This document shows positions 27,708-36,038 of a DNA stretch of 64,000 nt, piece after piece. Location: NCBI GenBank assembly GCA_964580725.1, contig CAZOLV010000011.1:1-64000 (forward strand), in the 5' to 3' direction. This DNA comes from Amarolinea sp964580725. GTDB lineage: Bacteria; Chloroflexota; Anaerolineae; SSC4; Amarolineaceae. The number at the start of each line of letters is the position of its first letter. Positions within the stretch are counted from its first letter, which is position 1. A program made the translations under genes and the position numbers. Below the pieces are notes generated by a model. The model worked only from the letters and a program-made list of their open reading frames with translations. It searched no databases and was not told the DNA's origin.

Positions 27708-28427
27708 ATGGATATTCAGAAATCGTTCACCTACCCGTTCGATGACGAAGAATGGCCGAACAAGGTGCTCATCGGCGCCTTGATCAGCGCCGTGCCTATT
27801 CTCGGTCTGGCCGCCAGCGGTTACTGGCTGGGTGTCATCAAGAACGTCGTTCAAGACCAGACGCGCCCACTCTCCAATTGGGACGACATCGGCAACATGT
27901 TCGTGCGTGGGCTGATGTACACACTGGGCGTCCTTGCCTATTCCCTTCCCCTGCTTATCGTCGTCTGTCTGTTCGCCGCCCTGGGGGGCGGGTTCAGCGC
28001 TCTGATGAACGATTCACAGTCGGGAGAAGGCGCCATGGCTGCGCTGTTCAGCGTTGGTGGGATTTTCTTTGGCTGCTTCTCCTTGCTCTACCTGCTGGCC
28101 ATGCTCGTCATCCTGCCCGCGGCCACGGTGCGCTTTGCCCTGACCAACCAGATTGGCGAGATGTTCAAGGTCAATGCGTTGCTGGATGACATCCGCCGCA
28201 ACGTCTCCGGTTATCTGACCGCCGTGCTGGTGATGATCGTCGCCGGCATCGGGGTCTTCACCGTCGTCGGCGCTGCCGGCACTGTGTTGTCCATCGTACC
28301 GGTCTGCGGTTGGATCGTGGCCTGGCTGCTCAACGCCGCCGCCAGTTTCTACTTGCAACTGGTCTCCAGCCATCTCTGGGGCCAGTTCTTTCGCACGGCA
28401 CGGCCAAGCGGCCTCGTGGTCTCCTGA
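27708..28427 (+). CDS. DUF4013 membrane protein
   Basis: 239 residues. MDIQKSFTYPFDDEEWPNK followed by repeated glycine-rich helices (LIGALISAVPILGLAASGYWL, RGLMYTLGVLAYSLPLLIV) is the DUF4013 pattern. Function is unknown. The ATG chosen is the first in frame with the conserved MDIQKSF start; the frame is open upstream but lacks motifs. It lies 187 bp after the YIP1 gene. Confidence 0.8.
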   Translation: MDIQKSFTYPFDDEEWPNKVLIGALISAVPILGLAASGYWLGVIKNVVQDQTRPLSNWDDIGNMFVRGLMYTLGVLAYSLPLLIVVCLFAALGGGFSALMNDSQSGEGAMAALFSVGGIFFGCFSLLYLLAMLVILPAATVRFALTNQIGEMFKVNALLDDIRRNVSGYLTAVLVMIVAGIGVFTVVGAAGTVLSIVPVCGWIVAWLLNAAASFYLQLVSSHLWGQFFRTARPSGLVVS

Positions 28428-28497
28428 CGATTGCCGTCGCAACTGCGGGGCGGCCGCCCGGCCGGCCCCGCAGCGTTGCGATGACGATTGAGTCCTC

Positions 28498-30387
28498 ATG
28501 TCCATTTCCGAAGCCCTGCAAGCCAAACTAGACGTTCTACCGACGCGCCCTGGTTGTTACTTGATGAAGAACAGCGAGGGCGCGATCATCTATGTCGGCA
28601 AGGCGATCAACCTGCGGGCGCGCGTGCGTTCCTATTTTCAACAACAGGCGCTGCACAGCGTCAAGACGCGGCGCATGGTCAGCAACATCAGCGACCTGGA
28701 ATGGATCATCGTCGAAACCGAGCTGGAAGCGCTGGTGCTGGAGAATGAGCTGATCAAGCGTCATCAGCCGCGCTACAACATTCGCCTCAAAGACGACAAA
28801 ACCTACCCGTACATCAAACTCCACTGGAGCGAAGATTTCCCCAAAGTGAGCATCGTGCGGCGCATGGCGCGCGACGGCAGCCGCTATTTCGGGCCTTACA
28901 CCTCCGCCATCAATGTGCGCGCCACGCTCGACGCCCTGCGCTACGTCTTTCCCTATTTGACCTGCAACCGTGAGATCACCGGCAAGGACGAGCGCGCCTG
29001 CCTCTACTTTCACATCGGGCGCTGCAACGGGCCTTGCATCGGCGCCGCCAGTCGCGACGAATACCGCGCCATGATCCAGGGGCTGGCCGACTTTCTGGGC
29101 GGCGACACCGAGCCGGTCTTGACCACCATGCGCCAGCAGATGGAAGCCGCCGCCGAAAACTGGCAGTTCGAGCGCGCCGCCCGGCTGCGCGATCAGATCA
29201 AAGTCGCCGAAACGCTGATCGAACGGCAAAAGGTGGTCAGCGGACAGCAGCAGGATGAAGACCTGATTGCCTTTGCGCAGACAAACGGCGACACCTGCGT
29301 GCAGGTCTTCTTCATCCGGCGCGGCAAATTGATCGGGCGCGAGTCGTTCGTGCTGGAAGGCGCCGAACATGGGGAAGCCGACGCGCTGCTCAGCGCTTTC
29401 CTGACGCAGTTCTACAGCGAAGCGGCCTTCGTTCCGCCCGAAATCGTCCTGCCCAAAGACTTGGACGAACGGCTCATCATCGAACAGTGGCTGCGTTCGC
29501 GCCGCGGCGGCGAAAAGGTGACGTTGACCGTGCCAGGCGAGGGGCAGCAGCGTGATTTGCTGGAGATGGCGAGTCAAAACGCCGCCGAAACGCTCAACGT
29601 CCTGCGCGCCCAGTGGCAGGCCGACAAGAACAAGCAGGTGGCCGCCCTGGCCGAACTGGGGCGTGCGCTGGGCCTGGCCGAGGCGCCGGGGCGCATCGAG
29701 TGCTACGACATTTCCACGCTGCAAGGAACGAGCACCGTGGGGGCGATGGTCGTCTTTGCTCAGGGCGCCCCGTCCAAAAGCGACTATCGCAAGTTCAAGA
29801 TTCGGGGCAAAGGGGCGTTGGGCGCCGGCGAGCCGGACGATTTCGCTTCGCTGCGCGAGATGCTGCGCCGCCGCTTCCGGCGCGCCGTGGAGCCGCCGGC
29901 CGACGGGGACGTTCCTGGCGGCAAGGTGCGCAAAGGGGACGAGATGTGGCAGCGCCTGCCCGATCTGGTCGTCATTGACGGGGGCAAGGGGCAACTCAAC
30001 GTGGCGGTGGAGGTGTTGTCCGAGTTCGATCTGTTGGAGCAGACGCCGGTCATCGGCCTGGCCAAGAAGTTCGAAGACATCTACTTGCCCGGCCGTTCGG
30101 AGCCGTTGGCGCTGCCGCGCGATTCGCAGGCGCTGTTTCTGCTGCAGCGTATCCGTGACGAGGCGCATCGCTTCGGCATCACGTTCAATCGCGATCTGCG
30201 GGCGGCGGCGGGCGTGGCGTCACAGTTGGACAAGGTGTCCGGCATCGGACCGCGCCGGCGCAAGGAACTACTCAAGCGTTTCGGCGATCTGGAGACGATC
30301 AAACAGGCCAGCATCGAGGAGTTAGCGGCGGCGCCAGGGATGAATCTGGCGGCGGCCGCGGCGATCAAGGATCACTTTGGGGGATGA
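28498..30387 (+). CDS. uvrC: Excinuclease ABC subunit C
   Basis: 629 residues, full UvrC. The N-terminal GIY-YIG nuclease (GCYLMKNSEGAIIYVGKA) makes the 3' incision; a UVR motif (about residues 215-245) contacts UvrB; the RNase H-like domain (IECYDISTLQGT) makes the 5' incision; the C-terminal helix-hairpin-helix pair (VSGIGPRRRKELLKRFGDL) binds DNA. Acts in nucleotide excision repair with UvrA and UvrB, which are not in the window. Begins 70 bp after DUF4013. Confidence 0.97.
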   Translation: MSISEALQAKLDVLPTRPGCYLMKNSEGAIIYVGKAINLRARVRSYFQQQALHSVKTRRMVSNISDLEWIIVETELEALVLENELIKRHQPRYNIRLKDDKTYPYIKLHWSEDFPKVSIVRRMARDGSRYFGPYTSAINVRATLDALRYVFPYLTCNREITGKDERACLYFHIGRCNGPCIGAASRDEYRAMIQGLADFLGGDTEPVLTTMRQQMEAAAENWQFERAARLRDQIKVAETLIERQKVVSGQQQDEDLIAFAQTNGDTCVQVFFIRRGKLIGRESFVLEGAEHGEADALLSAFLTQFYSEAAFVPPEIVLPKDLDERLIIEQWLRSRRGGEKVTLTVPGEGQQRDLLEMASQNAAETLNVLRAQWQADKNKQVAALAELGRALGLAEAPGRIECYDISTLQGTSTVGAMVVFAQGAPSKSDYRKFKIRGKGALGAGEPDDFASLREMLRRRFRRAVEPPADGDVPGGKVRKGDEMWQRLPDLVVIDGGKGQLNVAVEVLSEFDLLEQTPVIGLAKKFEDIYLPGRSEPLALPRDSQALFLLQRIRDEAHRFGITFNRDLRAAAGVASQLDKVSGIGPRRRKELLKRFGDLETIKQASIEELAAAPGMNLAAAAAIKDHFGG

Positions 30388-30484
30388 CAGTCTTGACGAC
30401 GGCGCATGCGGATTGTTCAGAGTGGTGTGAGCGGTCACGCCGCCGGCGTGCGCCCCTCTTCTGCGGCCGCCAGCGGCTGCACAC

Positions 30485-31393
30485 ATGGTTCGAGCGGTAA
30501 ACAACAAAATGACGACATCGAAGGCGTCGCGGCCGGCTTCCCGCTGGCTGGCCTATGCGGCCACACTGTTTGGCGCCCTGTGCATCAGCACATCGGGCAT
30601 CTTTATCAAGCTGGCGCAGGTGCCAGGACCGATCGCCGGGCTGTATCGGGTCAGCATTGCCCTGCTGGCGATGACGATTCCCTTCGCCCTGCAGGCGCGC
30701 CGCGTCACCTGGTCGCGCCGCGCCGTGCTGGCCGGCATGACTGGCGGCATCTTCTTCGCCTTCGATCTGACCTTCTGGAATACGTCGCTGCAATACACAT
30801 CGGTAGCCAACGCCGTGCTGTTGGGCAACACGGCGCCGATTTGGGTTGGCATTGGCGCCATTGTGATCTTCAAGGAGCGATTGGGGCGCGGCTTCTGGGT
30901 GGGGCTGGCGCTGGCCTTCAGCGGCGCGGCGTTGATCGGCGTGTCGGACGCCATGCGGGCGCCGGCGCTTGGTTTGGGCAACCTGCTGGCCAGCATTGCC
31001 GCCATCTTCTACGCCAGCTACATGCTCTTCACCCAACGTGTGCGTCTGCGCCTCGACGCCCTCTCCTGTTTCTGGCTGGCCACATTGGGCAGCGTGCTGA
31101 CCCTGCTGGTGGTCATTGCCGTTTTACGCCAGCCGCTGGCCGTTCCGGCCAGCAGCCTGCCGCCGCTGATCGGACTGGCCATTCTGACCCACGTCGGCGG
31201 CTGGCTTTCGCTCAACTATGCGCTTGGGCGCCTGCCCGCCTCGCTCATCGCACCGACGCTGCTCAGCCAGCCGGTGTTGGCAGCGGCGATGGCCATTCCC
31301 ATTTTGCACGAATCGCTCTCGGTCATCCAGATCATCGGCGGTTTGATCGTCATGGTGGGCATCATCTTCGTCCACCGCGCCCGTACGCAGTAG
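30485..31393 (+). CDS. EamA/DMT-family transporter
   Basis: 302 residues, ten TM helices in two EamA repeats (first with NTSLQYTSVANAVLLGNTAP, second with HVGGWLSLNYALGRLPASL). Drug/metabolite transporters of this type export amino acids or metabolites; the substrate is not evident. A second ATG eight codons in (MTTSKASRP) could be the true start. It is followed after 17 bp by a dimethylargininase gene. Confidence 0.88.
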   Translation: MVRAVNNKMTTSKASRPASRWLAYAATLFGALCISTSGIFIKLAQVPGPIAGLYRVSIALLAMTIPFALQARRVTWSRRAVLAGMTGGIFFAFDLTFWNTSLQYTSVANAVLLGNTAPIWVGIGAIVIFKERLGRGFWVGLALAFSGAALIGVSDAMRAPALGLGNLLASIAAIFYASYMLFTQRVRLRLDALSCFWLATLGSVLTLLVVIAVLRQPLAVPASSLPPLIGLAILTHVGGWLSLNYALGRLPASLIAPTLLSQPVLAAAMAIPILHESLSVIQIIGGLIVMVGIIFVHRARTQ

Positions 31394-31410
31394 CGGGCCG
31401 AGGAGGCGCC

Positions 31411-32184
31411 ATGCTCATCGCTTTGACCAGAACACCGCCGCCCACCCTCGTCAACTGCGAGCTGACTTTCGTGCCGCGCGCGCCGATCAACTTCGCGCGC
31501 GCCCTGCAGCAGCACGCGGCCTACTGCGCCGCACTGGCGCAGTGCGGCGCGCACGTCGAATCGCTGCCTGCCGCGCCTGATCTGCCCGACAGCGTCTTTG
31601 TCGAAGATGCTGTGATCGTTGTGGACGAGATCGCCGTCATCACCGGCCTGGGGACCCCATCCCGCCAACGTGAGGCCCACCTGATGGCGCCGACGGTTGG
31701 CGGATACCGGCCGCTCGTGCGCATCGAACCGCCGGCGACCATCGAGGGTGGCGATGTCCTACGGGTTGGGCGCACGCTGTACGTGGGTCTGTCGCCGCGC
31801 ACGAACGCGGCGGGCGTCGAGGCGTTGCAGCGGGCCGTGGCGCCGTTCGCCTATCACGTGATCGGTGTACCCATCAGCGGCTGTCTGCACCTGAAGACGG
31901 GATGCACGAGTCTGGACGATCAGACCCTCCTGGTAAATCCTGCCTGGATCGAGCTGGCGCCCTTTGCGGGCTATCGCATCCTGCAGGCGGCGCCCGACGA
32001 ACCCTGGGCCGCCAACGTCCTGCGCATCGGAACGACCCTGCTCATGAACGCCGCCTCCCCGCGCACAATCAGCCTGGTCGAGCAGCAGGGCTACACCGTC
32101 TGTGCGCTGGACATCTCCGAGTTCATGAAGGCCGAAGCAGGGCTGACGTGTATGAGCGTGGTGATTCGCCAGAAGGATCACTGA
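31411..32184 (+). CDS. Dimethylarginine dimethylaminohydrolase-like amidinotransferase-fold enzyme
   Basis: 257 residues, DDAH length. Visible family features are FVEDAVIVVDEIAVI near residue 65, ATIEGGDVLRVG, the catalytic His segment HLKTGCTSLDDQTLL and a C-terminal catalytic Cys in AGLTCMSVVI. The enzyme hydrolyses methylated arginines to citrulline plus methylamines; some relatives act on arginine. ATG preceded by GAGGAGG. Probably cotranscribed with the upstream EamA transporter. Confidence 0.87.
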   Translation: MLIALTRTPPPTLVNCELTFVPRAPINFARALQQHAAYCAALAQCGAHVESLPAAPDLPDSVFVEDAVIVVDEIAVITGLGTPSRQREAHLMAPTVGGYRPLVRIEPPATIEGGDVLRVGRTLYVGLSPRTNAAGVEALQRAVAPFAYHVIGVPISGCLHLKTGCTSLDDQTLLVNPAWIELAPFAGYRILQAAPDEPWAANVLRIGTTLLMNAASPRTISLVEQQGYTVCALDISEFMKAEAGLTCMSVVIRQKDH

Positions 32185-32211
32185 CCGGTTACGGCCGTTC
32201 CTCCTCGGTGC

Positions 32212-32347
32212 GGATGTAGTAGGACTTACGCAAGACACATTTTGATCGTGGGCGCTTTGAGCTGCTGTCGCAGGTAGTCAGCGAGCAGACCATGTTTGAC
32301 TTGATAGATGGTGCGTTGGTGAACTCCACCAAAAAGCCTGCACCATG
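32212..32347 (-). mobile_element. Possible insertion-sequence end remnant
   Basis: The stretch begins with AGGACTTACGCAAGAC, which resembles terminal inverted repeats of several IS families. The minus strand reads a short C-terminal peptide (LLADYLRQQLKAPTIKMC) like a transposase tail. No full transposase or second end is present. Call from pattern memory only. Confidence 0.3.
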
Positions 32348-33568
32348 TCACAGCCTGGCCGGAATGCCGAAGGCCCTGGCCCCCAGGTTCATCCCCAGCC
32401 GCAACGCGGCCCTCGTCACACCATCGCCCAGCCAGTAACGCTCGAACATGACTTTGGCCCCGTGCCACAGCCGGCCGGTACGGGGCAGCGGCACGGCGGG
32501 GTCGGGTTCGGCGTAGAAAGCGCCGCTGGCGAAGCCGGCCTGGCCGCCGCCCATTTCGATCCAGCAGTAGCCGGTGCCGTCGAACTCGGCCTCTGGATGG
32601 CCGCTCTCGATTTCGGCGGCGATGCGGCTGGCCACTGTCTCGGCCTCGGCGTGGGCGAACGTGCCGGCTTTGGGCAGCGGCTTGCCGTTCGCCAGGGTGA
32701 TCGCCGTCGCATCGCCCACCGCAAAAACGTTGGCGAAACGGGTCTGCAGGGTGCGCTTGTCCACCGAGACCCAGCCGGCGGCGTTGGTCAGCCCGGAACC
32801 TTGCAGCGCGGCGGGCGGACGGTGCGGCGGCGTGCCCGCCAGGAAGTCGAACGGTTCCCGCTGACCGTCGGCAAACACCAGTTCCCGCGTTTCGGCGTCT
32901 ATGTGCTGCACCTGGCGTTTGGCGTGGTATTCGATGCCCTTGGCCGTGAGCATGTCCACGACCGCCGCACCCATGACCGGGCCGGCCACGGGCATCGGCT
33001 GCGCCTCGGGCGTGAAGACCTCCACCCGGCAGCGACTACGCAGGCCGCGGCGGCGCAGCGCATCGTCCAACAACATGGCGGCTTCGTAGGGCGCGGCCGG
33101 GCATTTGTAGGGCAAGGACGAGACCAGCAAGAGCACCCGGCCGCCCTCGAAACGCGCCAACGCCTGCCACAGGCCAGCGGCGCCATCGAGCGCAAAGAAG
33201 TTGTGCGCAGTTGCGGCATAGCCAGGTATGACTTCTGGCGCCAGATCGGCGCCCAACGCGACCACCAGGTAATCGTAGGCCAGTTCTTGCCCGCCAGCAC
33301 GCACGCGTCCTCGCTCCGGTGCGATCTCTTGCACTTCGGCGCACAGCACCTCGACGCCGGGGCGCACCATGCGCCGCAGGTCTTCGACGATCCCCTCTGG
33401 CCGACGCTGGCCGACCATCACCCACAAGAGCGAAGGGGTGAATACGAATTCGCCCCGTTTGTCAACGAGCACAACGCGGTGGTTTGCACCCAGCCGCTGA
33501 CGCAGCGCGTTGGCGGCGACGATGCCGCCCACGCCGCCGCCCAAAACAAGCACGGTTTTGCCGTCCAT
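32348..33568 (-). CDS. Sulfide:quinone oxidoreductase-like FAD flavoprotein
   Basis: About 406 residues. An FAD-binding Rossmann start (VLVLGGGVGGIVAANAL), FVFTPSLLWVMVG, and KCPAAPYEAAMLLDD with a redox-placed Cys are the pattern of the SQR/FCSD/type II NADH dehydrogenase group; GDATAITLANGKPLPKAG closes the FAD site. It probably oxidises a sulfur or NAD(P)H donor and reduces quinone at the membrane. The neighbouring selenocysteine DsrE-like protein supports a sulfur role. ATG at 33568 has GGAGATGATCAG before it. Confidence 0.82.
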   Translation of the reverse strand: MDGKTVLVLGGGVGGIVAANALRQRLGANHRVVLVDKRGEFVFTPSLLWVMVGQRRPEGIVEDLRRMVRPGVEVLCAEVQEIAPERGRVRAGGQELAYDYLVVALGADLAPEVIPGYAATAHNFFALDGAAGLWQALARFEGGRVLLLVSSLPYKCPAAPYEAAMLLDDALRRRGLRSRCRVEVFTPEAQPMPVAGPVMGAAVVDMLTAKGIEYHAKRQVQHIDAETRELVFADGQREPFDFLAGTPPHRPPAALQGSGLTNAAGWVSVDKRTLQTRFANVFAVGDATAITLANGKPLPKAGTFAHAEAETVASRIAAEIESGHPEAEFDGTGYCWIEMGGGQAGFASGAFYAEPDPAVPLPRTGRLWHGAKVMFERYWLGDGVTRAALRLGMNLGARAFGIPARL

Positions 33569-33600
33569 CTGATCATCTCCTTTGGCGATTGGGGATTTGC

Positions 33601-34446
33601 TCACTCGGCAACGGGCCGACTCACTGCACCTGCCAACCGGTGCGCCGTCAGGCGATGCACCGCCAGGCAGTGCACTGCCTGGCTGATCACCTGCAGCGCA
33701 TCATGGCTGCCGCCGGCCAGGCCTTTCTCGAAGTCGCCCTCGCTGACGGCCATCTGGTTGGTGATGTGGGCAAAGCAGGCCACGTCCTTGCCGCGCGCCT
33801 CGGCAAACGCGTAGAGCGCGGCCGCTTCCATCTCCACACCCAGGATGCCTTCCTCGCAGGCGAACGTGATCGCTTCCGCCGTCTCGCGGAATGGCGCATC
33901 GGTGGTCCAGGTTGCGCCGATCAGCACAGGCACGGTGGCGCCCGCAAAGGCGCCGGCCAGCCGCTGGCGCAGCGCTGGCCGGATGGCGCTGTAGGCGGCG
34001 GGCGGCAGGTAGTGATAGCTCGTTCCTTCGTCTCGTAGCGCTCGCTCGATCAGCACGAAATAGGGCGGCGGACCCGCCGCGACGATCTGACCGGCCGACG
34101 TGACGCTGATGAGCAGCCGGCAGCCGGAGGCAAACAGCTCCTCGGCCACCAGGACGGCGAACGATGCGCCAACGGCATAGGGGACGATGCCGCACTCGAT
34201 GCCCGCCAGGCTGAAAGCATAGAGCCGGGTGTGATAGCACGCCCAATGCCTGTGCAGCGCGGCCTGCCCGGCGGCGATCAGGTGTTCGGTCAGGTCGCCG
34301 TCCGGGTCGAGGATGCAGATGGCCGGAATGTCGCCATTTGGCCGCGCGCGCTGCCGTCGCGCCTCGCGCAGAAGGTTCTCGACCGTGAAAACCGACGGCG
34401 CGTCATAGGTCTTGTGCGCCAGGATGGGCGCTTGCCGCTCTGGCAT
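33601..34446 (-). CDS. Nucleoside phosphorylase (PNP/UDP family)
   Basis: 281 residues. VTSAGQIV, the ribose/phosphate region and GVEMEAAALYAFAEARG (with the substrate-binding Glu-Met-Glu) mark the uridine/purine phosphorylase family. It cleaves nucleosides with phosphate to base and ribose-1-phosphate; the base preference is not clear. The last 25 codons are an odd repetitive tail (AVHCLAVHRLTAHRLAG) encoded by a 22-bp perfect palindrome at 33662-33683. It lies 14 bp after the DsrE-like gene; the metabolic link with selenium is not obvious. Confidence 0.83.
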   Translation of the reverse strand: MPERQAPILAHKTYDAPSVFTVENLLREARRQRARPNGDIPAICILDPDGDLTEHLIAAGQAALHRHWACYHTRLYAFSLAGIECGIVPYAVGASFAVLVAEELFASGCRLLISVTSAGQIVAAGPPPYFVLIERALRDEGTSYHYLPPAAYSAIRPALRQRLAGAFAGATVPVLIGATWTTDAPFRETAEAITFACEEGILGVEMEAAALYAFAEARGKDVACFAHITNQMAVSEGDFEKGLAGGSHDALQVISQAVHCLAVHRLTAHRLAGAVSRPVAE

Positions 34447-34460
34447 GAACTGACGTTCCC

Positions 34461-34826
34461 TCAGAACACCAGCACCTGGTCGGCCGTGGCCGTCCAGTTC
34501 GCCAGCAGCGCCATGTTGCCCGCTTTGTTTGCTTCGATGAACTTTTCTGGCCCGAACCCGCGGGCCTCTGCACAGGTCGCTCAGGTGGCGACTTCGCCCT
34601 GGCGGGCAATGGATGCCAACATACGCTCGATGTTGTAATAGCCGTTGGGCGTCTTCTGGCCGGCCACGGCGCAGTTGACGCCATCACCCATCATGAACAC
34701 CTGAACAGATGTGTCTGGCGACTTGACCAGGTTCATGGCCAGGCGCAGCGCGTTGTAGGGGCGCTCGTTGCCGTAGGGCGAATCGTTGATGATGAACAGA
34801 TAGGTTCGCTTGCCGTCTGGGGTCAT
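34461..34826 (-). CDS. DsrE-like selenoprotein with a UxxC motif (TGA at 34581-34583 read as Sec82)
   Basis: Reading through TGA gives 121 residues. The first 81 are a DsrE/YchN-type domain (MTPDGKRTYLFIIND, VQVFMMGDGVNCA). After the TGA the same frame continues as ATCAEARGFGPEKFIEA and ends LLANWTATADQVLVF then TGA, the normal DsrE C-terminus. The codon sits at the first position of the CxxC (U-A-T-C) that Cys-containing relatives use. A 6-bp perfect stem with a CGGGTT loop (34549-34566) follows after 14 nt, as a bacterial SECIS should. DsrE proteins bind or relay sulfur; here Sec82-Cys85 would be the redox pair. It lies 63 bp after selD. RBS GCGGAGGA. Confidence 0.88.
34549..34566 (-). promoter_or_regulatory. 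Candidate bacterial SECIS hairpin (DsrE-like gene)
   Basis: On the minus strand GGCCCG-CGGGTT-CGGGCC, 14 nt after the UGA. G residues occur in the apical loop, as SelB binding normally needs. Confidence 0.75.
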
Positions 34827-34889
34827 GGTTTGTTTTCCTCCGCAAAAATGTGCAGTCATATCGGACGTCGAATTCGTTTGGCGTTTGTC

Positions 34890-35939
34890 TCACGGCCTCA
34901 CTTCGATCCGCCCCGCCGCGCCCGACACGATCTCGCCAATGGTTGTCCCTGCGACGCCGGCCTGATGCAGCGCTCCCAGCAGCGTCAGCGCCGTCGTGGG
35001 CGGCGTTGCGATCAACAACCCGCCGGAGGTTTGGGCGTCGCACAGGATCGCCTGCGCTTCGGCTGTCATCTCCGGCGCCCAGTCCACGTAATCGGCCAGG
35101 AAGCGGATGTTGTTGTGAGAACCGTCTGGAATCGCGCCCAGCCGGGCCAGTTCCCAGGTTTCGGGCAGCACGGGCACTCGTCCGGTGTAGATACGCGCCG
35201 CCACTCCACTGGCTTCAGCCAGCTCGCGCAGGTGTCCCAACAGCCCAAACCCGCTGACGTCGGTACAGGCGTTCACGCCGACCGCCTGCATCGTCGTCGC
35301 CGCCGCCCGGTTGAGCTGCGCCATCAGCGCCGTCACCCGCTCGATTACGCCGCCGTCCACTAGCCCCCGATCAAGGCCCGTGGTGATGATGCCGCTGCCC
35401 AGCGGCTTGGTCAGGATTAGGACATCGCCCGGCCGTGCGCCGGCGTTGGTGACCAGGCGCCTGGGGTCAACGACACCGGTCACCGCCAGGCCGTACTTTG
35501 GTTCGAGGTCTTCGATGGAGTGGCCGCCGCCTAGCGTGACGCCCGCTTCGGCCAGTTTGGCCTCGCCCCCGGCCAGGATCGCTGCCAGGGTGCTCATGGG
35601 CAATGTCTTGATGGGGAAGCCGACCAGATTGAGGGCCAGCACTGGTTGGCCGCCCATCGCGTAGATGTCAGATAGGGCGTTGGCCGCGGCAATGGCGCCG
35701 AAGGCCTGTGCGTCGTCCACGATGGGCGTGATGTAATCCACCGTCTGCACGATCGCCAGGTCATCGCTCAGCCGATAGACCGCGGCGTCGCGGTTGCCGG
35801 CGAAGCCGCTCAGCAGGTTGGGATCGTGCGGGGGCGTGAGGTAGCGCAGCACCTGCGCCAGATCGGCCGGGCCGATCTTGCAGGCTCAGCCGGCGCCGTG
35901 CGAAAGCGAGGTAAGTTTGATGCCTGGATGATTTTTCAT
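34890..35939 (-). CDS. selD: Selenide, water dikinase (selenophosphate synthetase), itself a selenoprotein (TGA at 35886-35888 = Sec18)
   Basis: The readable frame after the TGA begins too late to hold the active site. Starting at ATG 35939 and reading TGA as Sec restores the N-terminus: LTSLSHGAG-U-ACKIGPADL. Sec18 and Lys21 fall where E. coli SelD has Cys17 and Lys20. Total 349 residues, the normal SelD length, with VDYITPIVDD, DIYAMGGQPVLALNL and GGGHSIED further on. SelD makes selenophosphate from selenide and ATP for Sec-tRNA synthesis. A perfect stem directly follows the UGA. First gene of an operon with the DsrE-like selenoprotein and divergent from a LysR gene. Confidence 0.95.
35860..35878 (-). 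promoter_or_regulatory. Candidate bacterial SECIS hairpin (selD)
   Basis: On the minus strand AGATCGG-CCCGG-CCGATCT, a 7-bp stem starting 7 nt after the UGA (9 bp if the loop is ignored). The loop contains G. Confidence 0.75.
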
Positions 35940-35988
35940 GTTGTCGCCTGGTTTGCCACTCTGTTTGACAGTGTAGCACCTTTGCGCC

Positions 35989-36012
35989 ATAATGCAATAG
36001 CCAATGTATTAT
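35989..36012. promoter_or_regulatory. Candidate LysR operator between selD and the LysR gene
   Basis: Half-sites ATAATGCA and TGTATTAT, separated by 8 bp, form a 24-bp dyad with T and A at conserved outer positions, as LysR-type operators have. It sits 26 bp before the LysR start and 49 bp before selD, and so could control both directions. Confidence 0.6.
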
Positions 36013-36038
36013 CGCAGCGATGACTTCAGGTTATCATC

